Source: Rhynchospora pubera
Taxonomy: Eukaryota > Streptophyta > Magnoliopsida > Poales > Cyperaceae
DNA length: 64,000 nucleotides
Reading direction: 5' to 3'
Assembly: GCA_028095005.1 (NCBI GenBank)
Contig: CM051462.1
Location: 233,944,473-234,008,472, forward strand
A program made the translations under genes and the position numbers. The stretch's first letter is position 1. Every line of letters starts with the position of its first letter. Shown here in pieces: positions 43,001-55,660 of the stretch. The notes beneath the pieces were generated by a model, which worked only from the letters and a program-made list of their open reading frames with translations, had not been told where the DNA came from and did no database searches.

Positions 43001-46000
43001 TGGGATGGGTATGGGTCAGTTTTTGACCCAGGCATATGCCACCAATATCATCAGTTTGTTGAAGTACCAGATTTACTGTTGTGTCTCTATATGTTTCAGC
43101 TTCCAATAGGTACATTATTTTTCCATTTTATCCTTTTTCATGAAAAAAAATGGATGGCAATTCAGTAGGCATTGATGTGTAAGAGCTCATTTTTGACGGA
43201 AAAATCTGATACAAAGGAACTTTTTCATTATCAATGTCATTAAGTATTGCTATCATTATTGACTGACAATTCAAAACATGGTTCCTGAACTTTCCTTGTA
43301 TTATTGGACTCTATAATTAGGTTTCTTTGGTTGCTCTTTGAACTTTCTGTTTCCTTATTTCCCCTGAATTGCACCTCCCATTAGTTACATATAACTGTTG
43401 CAATGAACCTCTACTGTAACATGTCAACTTATAAACTAAACACAATATGAATCTTAGAATCGATGACTAGTGCAAGGGATTTGAATTGGACAGAAATGAA
43501 CAGTCCAATGAGCCGTAATGAACCATAAGTTTGGATCATGTTGAGCAACTGTAAAGGTCTGTACTTGTGATGATTACTATAATTATTTGTGTTACTTCTA
43601 TTGCTATTCTTGGTAGTCCGATGGTAATAATATTTGTTATTACTTTTCATTTCTTGCGGTGCTCATTGTCATTAGATTTTTATGAACAGGACTAACTAAG
43701 TTTCTATTTTCAGGTCACTCTGGAAGAAAGAAACAGAACTTAAAAATGAGATAGATAGGCTGGACTCAGAAATTGTGAAGGCTCAGAAGAATCTAGATAT
43801 GGCACAACCAGGGGTCAGTTCTACTTATGTCTGCAACAAAATAGATGCACCTAAATTTTTATTGTAGTTACAGTTAAGAGTCAGACACAGCAGCACTGAT
43901 ATAATAAACTCCCTTCTCTTGTGTACACACATGCAAACATTACACTCTATTCTAGAAAATAAGTAGAAAACTCAATTGACCGAATCAATGCTGTCAGTGA
44001 CCCAAATAAGCCTTAGCTTTGGTGCTGTCTTATCATTATCCATATTGTCACAAAGATAAACAAATTGAAAAAGGGACAAGCATATAAGTATGTATTTTTT
44101 TAAAACTCAAACCGAACAGATAGAATAAACGAAAAGGAACTTTAAAGGTTTTTGGTTTATATTAACCAGTGAACCATCAATGTAATCTTGTTTTTTGATA
44201 ATTACTGAAATGTCTCTTTCATTCATCACTCAATTTTGGTGAATGGTGATTAATTTTATCAGGATACTAGAAGGGGGTTGCATTCTGTCAATAGGATTGT
44301 GGACAATTATAACATAGATGGAGTGTATGGCCCAATTCTAGAGCTGATTGACTGCGAGGAGAAGTTCTTTACAGCTGTTGAAGTCACTGCTGGAAATAGG
44401 TATCTGCCTTACAAAATTTTGTGGTCAAATCGATTTCTAATGCATACTTTATTTGTCTTGGGCATTGCTTCAAGGTCCTTCAGTTATCGAATAGCAAACT
44501 GGAATGAGGTCCTCATTCTGAGAGAGGAATCAAATTCTTACCCTTTATGCTCTTACTTGGAACTTCTGTTGCAGCCGAAGAATATACATTAGTCTTGAAT
44601 TTATGAAGGATGATTTGAGGCACTTTTGAGTCCGAAAAAGAAGAAAGCAAAAAAGAAAAAGGAAAACAAGAAAACAAACTAAACCTTCTCTGACCAATAT
44701 GCATTCCAGTTCAATAGGTCCTATGTGGCATTGAATCTGTCCTTAATAGACAAATAAAAATTTTTCTCATCACAATTCCATGTTTGGTTATCAGTCAAAT
44801 TCTGACCAATAACTGTCCTTTTCCAACTTTAATTCACTTGTACATTAGTGGTTTTGATTTGCTATTTTATTATCTGTTCAGTAATCACAGCATGACCCTC
44901 TTTTTTTCTTTGCCACAGTTTATTCCATGTAGTAGTTGAGTCAGATGATATTTCCACACAGATAATAAGGCACTTGACCTCTGAGAAAGGTGGCCGTGTG
45001 ACATTTATTCCCTTGAATCGTGTGAAGGTGCCAGACACAGACTATCCCCAAAGCCCTGATGTTGTGCCTCTTCTGAAGAAGCTCAAGTACAGGGCTGATT
45101 ATTCCCCTGCCTTTAAGCAGGTATGCTTCTCTCCTTAGGATTAGGTATTTGCCATATGGTACATTAATACTTCAGTACTAGTTTGGTTCTAATTTAGACG
45201 AGTCGTTATTATTCAATTTTTTGTTTGTTTTTCTGCAAATTTCTAATTAACTGTTTGAGTCCTGCATCTTTAGATAGATTTATATTTGAGTACTTCAAGT
45301 GAAATTCATTCTAAATCATTTTATTAAGGTAGTTGGTTGCTGCATAAATTAAATGTTGTCTTTATAAGAGTGTAAAGAATTTAAAATACAAAATGACAGT
45401 ATAATTATCAGATTAAGCCTTTGAAGCAACTTGATTGTTTAAAGATCCTGATCATGCTCTGTATAATGTTCATCATAAACTATATTATCCCCTTGTGATG
45501 GTTCTGTGGCCAAAACACTGGATGTGAGAATTTTTAACATTGTATCTGCTACATGCACTTTTCGTGTTTTTAATGCCAAGTTCACAAACCGTTTCTGCCA
45601 GAAGCCTGAGCTGATAGAATGGGATGTGTATTCTTGTTCACTTTCTTAATAATGCCCCTAAGCTGATAGAATATGTGGCTATTTTTTTTAATTCATTTTC
45701 TTAATAATTCCCCTAAGCTGATAGAATTGTACTTTTCATTTATTTCTTAATATCACATGCTCTATGCTATTTGATTTTTTTGAACAATGAGTAGCATTCT
45801 CATTAGTGAAATAACTTTGGTAGGTATTTGGTAGAACTGTCATCTGCCGAGACTTGGATACTGCCACCAGAGTTGCACGCGGCAACAACCTTGATTGCAT
45901 TACCTTAGAAGGTGTGGTTATGACATTCTGAGTATTATAGTACTAACAATTTTGTGGCTACCAATTGGTTTCATTTATTTTTGTTCTAATTTCTGGTGGC

Positions 46001-49000
46001 ATCTTGAGTGAAATGAGTCAACTTCTTTCTAAGGTTGTGTTTGGTATTAGCACTGTTCTTCCCCTATAGAATGGAGAATAGCTATTTCAGAATAAGTCTT
46101 CTTACACTTGCTACTCAGGTTTGTATATTTTCTTAGTAGTCTTTTGGAGAGAGAGAGAGAGAGAGAGAGGTGGGGGGGGGGATTATTATGAGAAGAATTT
46201 AATTTATAAATGGAAAAGGGTGTTCTGTACACTTACAAATTGAAAGAACTTTGATATCGTTATCAAAAAACTTCCAGAAAAGTATGGGAATGTCATGTTG
46301 ATTTTCTTTGGCATGTACCATTGCATGTTCTGGTTAAGTAATGTTTGAATCCCCTAATGTGTTGGAAGTATTACTGGCAACCTACAACTGCTGGAGTATA
46401 ATCTTTTTTCTCTCAGTCACAACTTTTTTTTTGGTAATATGATCTTAATTGAGCTCTTATTTTCTTGGCCTGAATATTAAATTATGCATTTATTAATCAG
46501 GAGATCAAGTAAGCAAGAAAGGAGGCATGACAGGTGGATACTACGACTACAGGAAGTCAAAGTTGAAATTTGTGAAAACTATTCGCGAGAATAAGACACT
46601 GATTAAAAAGAAGGAATCAGAACTGAAAGAAATTGAAGCAAACCTAAAGGATATCCTTTGCTTAGTGCTAATCTAAATTTGTTATTTTATTATGAAAGAT
46701 GGTTTAAGGATTGTGATTCGCACCATTAGAGCTCCTATAAATCTCAGCTTGAATTCTTAATTATACTCAAATGAATCTGAAAATGGCCATTTTTCAGCCT
46801 TTGTTAAGTATGTGAACAATATAATAGATGCCGATGTCCACTGTTTGTTTATTGTTAACTTGTGCATACAGATAGACCAGGAAATAACACAATTGATCAC
46901 AAGGCAACAACAAATGAATGCTGACAGGGATCATGTGAGGACACAAATCGAACAGATTAGAAGTGACATTACTTTAGCCAACAAGCAGAAAGCAACAATC
47001 ACTAAATCACTTGAAAAGAAGGTTATTCTTTTACCTTATGGTCAAAATTGGAGCAAATGCATTAACTGCATGATTTCTGCAGTATTTATCCAGTTGAGTC
47101 TCAGCTAGTCAAAAAACAACAAATTTTTACAGGGTGTCGTACATAGTCCCCAATTTGATCGTGTTGAGCTCAACTTATTCTTAGATTTGTAACTAAGCTC
47201 TAAACAAGCCAAGAAAAAGGGGAAAATTGAGGCAATGAGGTGAATCTTTTGTCAGGCTAGTGAGGAACTGAACAATAAAGAGACCTCTTCCTAGCAAAGA
47301 ACGATCCATAAATCAATTACTCCTTTTCTGGGCTTGTAAGATAAAAGCCCAACTTCGAGAAAGATTTGGACCTTACTGAAAGCATGCTACTGATACTATA
47401 AAACCATCTTTAGTAATTATGTTCGTTAAAATTTTTACCATGAAATGCATGGAATCTTTGGCCGTATTAACGTCTGATTTTGTTTTTGTGCAGCAAAAAT
47501 CTTTGACAAATATTCATAACCAAATCGAGCAAATCCAAGCTGGCATTGCAATGAAACAAGCTGAGATGGGGACAGAGCTCATTGATCAATTAACTCCTGA
47601 AGAAAAGCATATGCTCTCAAGGCTCAACCCTGAAATCAGTGAACTTAAGGAGATGCTTCTCCAATGCAAAACAAACAGAATAGATGTTAGTTAAAATTGA
47701 GAAATAGTTATTTATATGCCTGTGTTACTTAGTCACATCTTGCTGTCTTAGCTTTAGTTGTATCCCTCAATTGTGATTGCAGCTGTAAATTCTCATTAGC
47801 TATCCGAGTATCCAAATTGCTAGGTTACCAGACCATACAAGTAGTTGGAACTTGGAAGTGAAATGAACTGCACCCACGTAGGTACTAACCTGTTGAGGAA
47901 AACACAGATCAGCACACAGAACTAGCAAATTTCTTTTACTTTGATATCCACTGTTCTGGAATTTATTACTAAACTGTTAGGTTGAGATGCTGTATCTTGC
48001 TAAATTTGATTTTTTTTTTTTAAATAAAGCTTGAAACAAGAAAGGAGGAACTGGAGACAAACCTTTCAACCAATCTTGTGCGACGGGAACAAGAGCTGGA
48101 CGCAATTATAAAATCTGCTGATTCTGAGGCACTTAAAATAGAAGTGAAATCAAAAAAGCAGGAAGTTGTAATTTCAAAGAAAAATGTTGATGATCTGACT
48201 CGTCAGCTCAAAGGTATGTAGTACTGTAGTGTTTTTTTCTTTTATTGCGGGGAGTTGTATCAGGTTTAGGGAGGACTGAACTGATTCAATGGCTTGTTTG
48301 AGTGACATATTAACTTCAATTGGTTCAACCGTAACTGGTGCGCTAGGATATTCAATATTGGTATGTAATGCACTAAAATATGAGATTGCATTGTGAGATA
48401 TGGTAAATGGATTTGCTAAAGTGTGATTTCTCTACAGATCTGGCCGCACTAGCCAGGATTATATACGACAGCAGCAGTATGCTTCAAAGCAATGCTGTTC
48501 ATTTTGTGCATTACTTGCATTAATTTATGTGTGTGAAGTACACATCTGGTTCTGCTTAGTCCCTATATTGAGTAACATTCTTTTTCCAGATATCATGGAT
48601 GAGATAAAAGAGGAAGCAAAGAAGATTGAAGAATGCAAAAGGAAAAAAGAAAAACTAAAGGTAGGTGACTGAGGGAGATATTGAAACCTTTTTTATTTAA
48701 TTAAGATCAAAACACTGTTGAAATGGATTCCATTACAATTATGACTTGGTGTAATTCAGTTAAGCTATCACTTATGGATTTGAAATTCTAGTTTCTGAAT
48801 TTAACAGAAGTACAAGTCATTTAACCTATAACTCTATAAGTGATGCTGATACCTATAAAAGACACGAGAAAGCATATATCCTGTCCATAACTTGTGTTAT
48901 ATAACATATTGTACATATAGGCCTTTTGGCCTGGCCAAACTTTAGTTCTTGATTCAGATAGAATAGTTATTATATCTACCTCTTTGATAATGCAGTCAGA

Positions 49001-51900
49001 TGAAGCAAAATACGAGCAAACACTTCAAAATGGAAAACAAGACTTAGAACGATTTATTCTTGACAGAAAAGCACACCTTGCAAAGCAAGAAGAATGCATG
49101 AAAAAGATACGTGATTTGGGTTCTTTGCCATCTGATGCTTTTGAAACGTAAGCCTTCTTTCGAGTTGTCTCCCCACTTGAAATGAATCTCACATTTTTCC
49201 CCAGTAAGTTGCATATTGGTCCCTGAACTGTAGTTATTGCTGCTTGTTCTCCCTAAGACCTAAACTTTGAAATCTTCCTTAATTGGTTGGAACTCTACTT
49301 TTTATTAGAGTAAATACTTAAATTCAATTGCTAGCAAAGCAATATTGGTTCAGTAACGCCCTGTTGGTTCTTAGTCACAGGAGAAAAGGTGCTGATTGTT
49401 GAGTTTAGATGTCAGTCAATCTTCGCTATACACCAAAACTTTGATCTCTCCTCCTTAAGGACAATTATTTCTGGTTGTGTTCGTCTCAAATGGTCTACTC
49501 AACAGCATTTAGGCCGGGATAGTTGACAAATGGATTTGCTTATGCAGGTACAAAAGGAAGAACAAAAAGCAACTAACACAGATGCTTTACAAATGTAATG
49601 AGGACTTGAAGAAATTCAGCCACGTCAACCAGAAGGCTCTGGACCAATATGTGAGCTTCATGGAACAACGTGATCAACTACAACAAAGACGTGCTGAGCT
49701 GGATTCTGGTGATGATGTAAGAGTCAAAAATATATTTTATTTTGCAGAACTTCTTTTTGGGTTCGGTCACTTTAGCTTCATAGGTTGGGTTTTGTTGGGG
49801 CTTAGTTGCACGTTTGAGGGTTCATTAAAGATTTGGTTTGTTCACAGTACATTACCAAAATAACATTTAGTTTACAGTTGGTACTCGTTAGTTACAATTA
49901 GCTATTTTATATATGAGAATGCTTAATCAGGATGGCATTTTATTAGCAGATGGTCCTCAATCTACATGAAATTGAGGAGAGCATCTTGAAAAGAAGATGA
50001 CCTTTGGTTATTGTTAGAAAACCCTGAACTTGACTAATGATGGGCATCATTTATATAAGGACAGAAAGAGCAATGACTTGATGTTTACTGATATTGATGT
50101 GATATGCAATTGCAGAAAATTCGGGAGCTTATAACAGCCATGGATCAAAGGAAAGACGAGTCGATCGAGCGCACATTCAAGGGAGTCGCAAGACATTTTA
50201 GGGAAGTTTTCTCTGAGCTTGTGCAAGGTGGCCATGGGTATCTTGTCATGATGAAGAAAAAGGTTCCTATCTACTTTTTATTCTTCAAAAAGTAGTTTTG
50301 GATTTGTTTGGTTGCATATGGCAGTATTGCTGATGCCTGAACTCACGACACTTCCCTTGCCTAAATCATGTCAAGCCAAGGACATTCCTAAATCAAATAA
50401 GCACAAAGTAATAGCTTCTCACCTATAAATTAACATAGTTCTAAATGAATCATGTTTTACAAGAACTACAAGACTGGACCTAGCATGAGATTTAGTTCAT
50501 AAATGCAAACTTCCTAAGAAATGTTACTTTGTATTTTAATAATTTAACCAATTGAGTGCAATCCTTGTAAGTGATAATCCTTGCTTACTGATTAATATAT
50601 ATACATATAGAAAATAGTTTTTCAATGAATTTTTTTTTCTTCAGGATGGTGATACCCCTGATGACCTTGATGATGATGATGATGTCCGTGACACAGATCC
50701 TGAAAGGAGAATGGAGAAGTATATTGGTGTTAAAGTGAAGGTAGTGTAGAATTTGTTCTTAAGCTTCTATTTAGTCCCTAAAATCTCTAATAAACTCCAA
50801 TAAAACTAGGGAGAGGAAATAGGAAATAATTGCAATAAGAAATATAGAGGATCCAATTTATCCTAGAGGGCTTAGACCAAGGATTATACTATGCTAATTG
50901 CAAGGACTGGAAGGTATATTGCTAGTAAAGTGGATATATTGTTTTCTGTGAAAAGATTTGTTTGGCACATTCTAGTTAGAAGTTGAAGAGTTGAGGTATC
51001 CCTTAAAACTGCTAAATGGATAAAATTTTAGTTAATATTTCTATGATGCAAAAATTTCAGAATAGTATAAAATTAAACATTGCAAAATGCATCCTGAACT
51101 ATTTAGGTTTCATTCACGGGCCAAGGAGAAACCCAGTCGATGAAACAACTATCAGGTGGTCAAAAGACGGTGGTGGCACTCACACTAATATTTGCCATCC
51201 AAAGATGTGACCCTGCACCTTTCTATCTCTTTGATGAGATTGATGCTGCACTTGATCCTCAGTACAGAACAGCTGTTGGCAGTATCCTTTTTTATTGGAA
51301 AGTTCGTGTGTACCCATTTTATATTTGATGGGATTCTTGAAGTATCAAGCATGCAATCAAAGAAAGCTTTTCATATGTACCTTGCAAACAACAGGATATT
51401 CTCTGTTTCTTTTCTTTGATTTTTTAAAAAGGTTTCCAAACTATCCTTCCTTGTGGAGACGGGTTAGGTGCTAGTTCCATCTTGAGCGAATAATTTGTCC
51501 TTATCTCAGGTTTCATGCATTCAAATATGCAACATTGTAGCTTCTACAGCCTAACTTTTGAAAGTTATTTTCTTAACACCAAACATTTTACACAAAAAAA
51601 AGGCCTTTGCAGTTTGCATTGCACATGATCCCCCTCCTTTACTAAAACCTTGTACAACATTCCATTATGTTGATAGTTGCTGCACCTTGTTATATTCTTT
51701 AATGTGTGCTAGATATGGTGCGACGTCTGGCTGACATGGCAAACACTCAGTTTATAACCACAACCTTCAGACCAGAGCTGGTGAAGGTGGCTGACAAAAT
51801 ATATGGGGTGACCCACAAAAACAGAGTTAGTCACGTCAATGTTGTCTCCAAGGATGAAGCTCTTGATTTCATTGAGCGTGACCAGGCCCAAAATGCTTAG
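37005..51900 (+). CDS. SMC3: SMC3, structural maintenance of chromosomes 3 (cohesin core subunit), complete
   Basis: Cohesin ATPase that forms a ring with SMC1 and an SCC1 kleisin and holds sister chromatids together in the nucleus. Exons: 37005-37019, 37130-37205, 37395-37433, 37523-37590, 38077-38148, 38496-38575, 38660-38738, 39119-39236, 39886-40061, 40700-40945, 41294-41415, 42027-42171, 42649-42821, 43714-43813, 44263-44399, 44919-45120, 45824-45911, 46501-46650, 46870-47021, 47494-47685, 48030-48213, 48590-48660, 48996-49147, 49548-49716, 50116-50262, 50645-50740, 51107-51281, 51713-51900. They sum to 1203 codons plus TAG, near the 1204 of Arabidopsis. Walker A GANGSGKS is at 32-39, then a coiled coil, the hinge about 520-655, a second coiled coil, an Asp-rich loop (from the exon 50645-50740), the signature LSGGQ 1098-1102 and Walker B FYLFDEID with D1126 and E1127. 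The intron after 46650 is AT-AC; all others are GT-AG. The gene looks fully functional. Confidence 0.96.
46147..46181 (+). repeat. GA microsatellite and G run in an SMC3 intron
   Basis: A run of GA dinucleotides followed by GGTGGGGGGGGGG lies in the intron between 45911 and 46501. It may vary in length. Confidence 0.8.
46651..46869 (+). other. U12-type AT-AC intron in SMC3
   Basis: The 5' end ATATCCTTTG matches the minor-spliceosome consensus RTATCCTTT. The 3' end is GCATAC, and ATTGTTAACT at 46851-46860 is a branch-point-like word about 11-12 nt before it. Only this boundary keeps the conserved frame: a codon G|AG is restored before IDQEITQL. A GT-AG reading is not possible here. Confidence 0.88.
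51282..51712 (+). other. U12-type GT-AG intron in SMC3 (last intron)
   Basis: The 5' end GTATCCTTTT matches the U12 consensus. TTCTTTAAT close before the acceptor GTGCTAG matches the U12 branch-point word. The join A|AT restores the Asn codon in the conserved RTAVGN-MVRRLAD stretch. Confidence 0.88.
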
Positions 51901-53255
51901 TGAAACTGTCAGTTATTTTTTAAAATTCTTATCTGGTTTCATATATTATTTTTATTTACTTGCAAGCCCCTTAAATATAACATAATATGAGAGTTAAGTT
52001 GTCGGCTCTGGCTGTCCTGACTTACAAACACCAGGGGACAGACAGAAATGGAATAAAGTTGGTGGACAGACAGGGTAACACCAGGGGATTAACCAGATTT
52101 TGACGGACAATTTGGTGTCATCTTTATTATCATATATATAGAGTATATAGTTTTGTTTAAATATAGGATATTTATATGTTTTAAGTAGAATTAGATATAA
52201 TTCATTGAGTTACAATCAAAGTTTATTATAGATTCCATAATTCATGTGGCCAGTGTAAAACCGCATATGTGGGTTCCCTATATATTCTGGTTTGTAGGGT
52301 ATTGTGTGGTGTGAGCCTTCTGACTTTTTGATATGTACAACAGTACCAGTGGATGAAACCTCTGCTTTGTTGTTTTGGTGTTGTAATCACTTAGCCTTTT
52401 TTTTTCTGTATTAATTATTGTTTATCGACTTCTGTAGGTGACATCATTATCTGCCTGATTTGTTGCTTTTGGCTGGTTTGTCGTAGGCCGGTCTATTTAT
52501 TTTGTAGTGGTCATGACAATTGAGTTACTATTGAATGTAATGTTGGATATTGTAAATATTATTAGTTGTAGAGATTGTAGTGCTATGTAATGCCGTGCTT
52601 CTTACATAGTTAACAGTGGATTATGAGATTTTAACCATATTGGGCTGATGCTATATTACTATTGTTACTTGTCACGACCATAATATAACTTGTGAGATCT
52701 GACCTATACCATTCTAAATTTCTGTTGTACTCACATTTAATGGATTTATCAAAATTAGAATAACGACGTCCACTCTCTATTTGGATAGGTGTAGTGCTAT
52801 CGGCTAGTGTTTATTTTCAGTTTCTTTTGGGTGTTTCGGTTATTAGGCATGTGTTTGGATATTGCATTATTACCCAATTCGAACCATAGAAATGAACTAG
52901 CAAAACTGATTGAACCTTTAACGGAGAACAGATATTGTAAATACGCGCCTTAGACACTATGCCCCAATAGAATAGTTGCTCTCTAAAATACTATGTATTT
53001 CAGAATTTTGCTTTTCTTGGCAGTCAGGTCGGGATTGAAATGGGGCGAGTATCATTTTCAAAAATACTTTTCCCTTGGTGGCGTAAAAATTGCTGCCTCC
53101 ACGTTTAGGGATAGCAAATTGAAAAAAAAAAAAAATTGTGGTGCTAAAAACAATCCATTGTTTGCTTTGCACAAGCAGATATCTGATGCAATTATTAAAA
53201 TCATCCAAAGGAGTTGTTATGCCAGTAGAGCTGTCAGTCCAGCTAAACAGAACTG
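51901..53255. other. Tail-to-tail intergenic region between SMC3 and NAA50
   Basis: Holds the 3' UTR of SMC3 and, at its right side (to about 53492), that of NAA50 on the other strand. AT-rich, with no supported ORF or intact transposon. Confidence 0.5.
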
Positions 53256-53492
53256 AATTCTCCCCTAATTGAACTTGGAATAAGAACTTCTGAGTTCATC
53301 AAGAACAGGTAGCAAATATGGAATTGGCACCTTTAGAAAACAACCAACATTAACAGATCAACAAATTACCAAGCACAAATTTTAGTTAAATAATTTCTAA
53401 ACAATAACCTAGAACAAAATCTGTCGAGACTACATTACAGGCCAAAACACTTCAATAAATCCGGACGAGATAAATATAAGAGCACCTCATGA

Positions 53493-55239
53493 TCATTTCT
53501 TGGGTGTAGTAGAAGAGAAAGTCTTGGTAAGAACATAGCAATCGGGCGGTGTAATGTTCACATAATAGTTTTGTATTGTCTCAGTAATCTCGAACCCGTA
53601 CTTCTTGTAGAAACCAATGGCATCGTCATTGTTGGTTTGAACATGAAGGTATATGTCTGATATATTTTGCTTTGCACATAGATCCAGCACATGTGTCAGC
53701 AATTTTTTTCCTGGAAATAGGATTAAGAATGATATATTAAAACACAAGGGGCAAATAATAACTGATTCTGATGCATGACATAAACCATCACATGTTAATG
53801 TGTAAGATGCAGAAGTTCAAAAGTAATAAAATGATATGCCTTTCTTGTGTGAAAACAAGTGAAGCATGCATGCGCCACCACTTTTCATTACAGTAAAGTC
53901 AAATAGAGAGTTTTCAGCTGAAATGATATGGCCTTGTTTCTGGCTAGCAATATTCCAAGAGGTGAGAATAAGAACAATATATGGGGCAAAAAAAAATAAA
54001 CAATTAATGTAGTGCTTTCAATATTAATATTGTGGATTGCCAAATTTGATTATGCAATTAAAGCTTAAATGAGTTAAAACTAAATTAGATAGAACTTACC
54101 AATTCCTAGCCTGCGGTAAGGTGCTAAAACACCTAATGTCATAATGTAAGCCCGAACTGCACCTCCTTCGGCTTTTTCAAGGCGACAAGCAATTGATCCA
54201 ACACATATGTCACTGTAGTAAGCTGCATAAGAAAGATTAATAAGAAGTAGTGGTTAAAAGGGCATAAGGCTTTATTACCTCTTTTTCTGTGAGAATTAAC
54301 AAAATGATTTTGGCATTGTATCAATTAGGTGCCTTGTTGGTGATATGAAATGTGTTCTAGCACATTTTTAGTTACTTCTTTGCTTCTTATCTCTTCGTAG
54401 CTCCTTTGAAACTAAAAGTATGTTGTCCTAATTTTGAGGATACATGGAAGGACTGACGGATAACGAAAATTAGAGGCTAACATGGGGTTCAGTTGCAGGT
54501 CAAAAACCATTGTCATATTGGTTCAGCACTGTACCACTTGCTCAGCTCAGGACAAGGTTAGACCACAACCAAATTCTCAGCATACCAGATGAAATTGCAT
54601 ATTTGCAATCATTTCCTTAGATGTGCACTCGAGGTAATTAAGCCCTGAAGCATCTTGCTAATCATATAGTCTTTTTTACCAAGTATTTCAGATAAGTAAC
54701 ATTAATTGTAAAAAAATCAGTTAAATGTAATTTCAACCTACCTCTGATATAAAGCAATTACTACATTTGTCAAAGATAAAAAGACGCACATTGGATACAA
54801 GTACTAAAACAGTACATAGCGCTACTTGTCCAGTCGAGGAATGGGTAACTGTCTAATTGGTACCAGACATTGGATGCATGATTACCAGAGACCATGTATG
54901 AGAAAAGCATCTAAACATTAAAAAGATGTGTTGAAATTACCCAAGAATGCAAAACAAAAGCTAAGTAAGAATCTCAACTTTATCAAACCAAGCGTTATGC
55001 ATTGATTCAAAGGGGGCACATAAGGTAACAGTGATCGCTGAGATAGATCGAATCTGAGAGAGAAAAAGGGGGGGAGAAAGAAAACCTAGTTTGGAGAAGT
55101 CGGCGGAGGAGAGAGCGTCGGAGTAGTACTTGTCGTTGTAGCGGACGGGGAAGATGGCGGTGTTGAGTTTCTTCAGCTGCATCAGGTTCTTATCCCTCAC
55201 GCCATCCAGCGATACCTCCATTTCTCGTCCCGCCCCCAT
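53493..55239 (-). CDS. NAA50: NAA50, catalytic N-alpha-acetyltransferase 50 (GNAT family), complete
   Basis: Three minus-strand exons: 55086-55239, 54100-54222 and 53493-53710 (stop TGA), 164 codons, the Arabidopsis NAA50 length. The enzyme moves an acetyl group from acetyl-CoA to the N-terminal Met of proteins and works with the NatA complex at the ribosome (family knowledge). The start MGAGREMEVSLDGVRDKNLM, the substrate-side FPVRYNDKYYSDAL, the acetyl-CoA loop RRLGIGKKLL across the second junction, and HVQTNNDDAIGFYKKYGFEI are all typical. Joins are G|CT and G|GA and keep frame. The gene is convergent with SMC3. It appears intact. Confidence 0.95.
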
Positions 55240-55380
55240 TTTATTTTATTTTTCCTCTCTCCCTCTCTCTCTTTCTCTCTCTGGTCCGAGGTCTCAGAGG
55301 ATCGAATAAAACCCTGAGCTCCTCCCTGTTTTAACTTTAACTTTCAACTTTGGTAACTAGTGTGTGTGTCAATTTCGCGC
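55240..55380 (-). promoter_or_regulatory. NAA50 leader/promoter region
   Basis: CT/GA-rich sequence just upstream of the ATG on the minus strand (55253-55285), usual for plant leaders. No defined TATA box seen. Confidence 0.4.
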
Positions 55381-55660
55381 TATCAGGACTGATTTGGGGC
55401 AACCAGGTGATTAATGGGCTATTCAATGGATATCCACGTGATTAATGGGCTGGGCCTTCAACCTTGGATGGACTGAATGATCTTCGCCGCTTAAGTAATT
55501 ACGGGCTACGTGAAAAAAGAATCGGAATGGTTAGCCGAATTTGATTTTAATATTTTATGCACTAGGTGCAGGCCACGTCATCGAAAAGATTCTGAATAGT
55601 TGGGGCATAATTTTCAATGTTGGGCCGCGTAACAAAAAATATCATTATCCATTATATATA

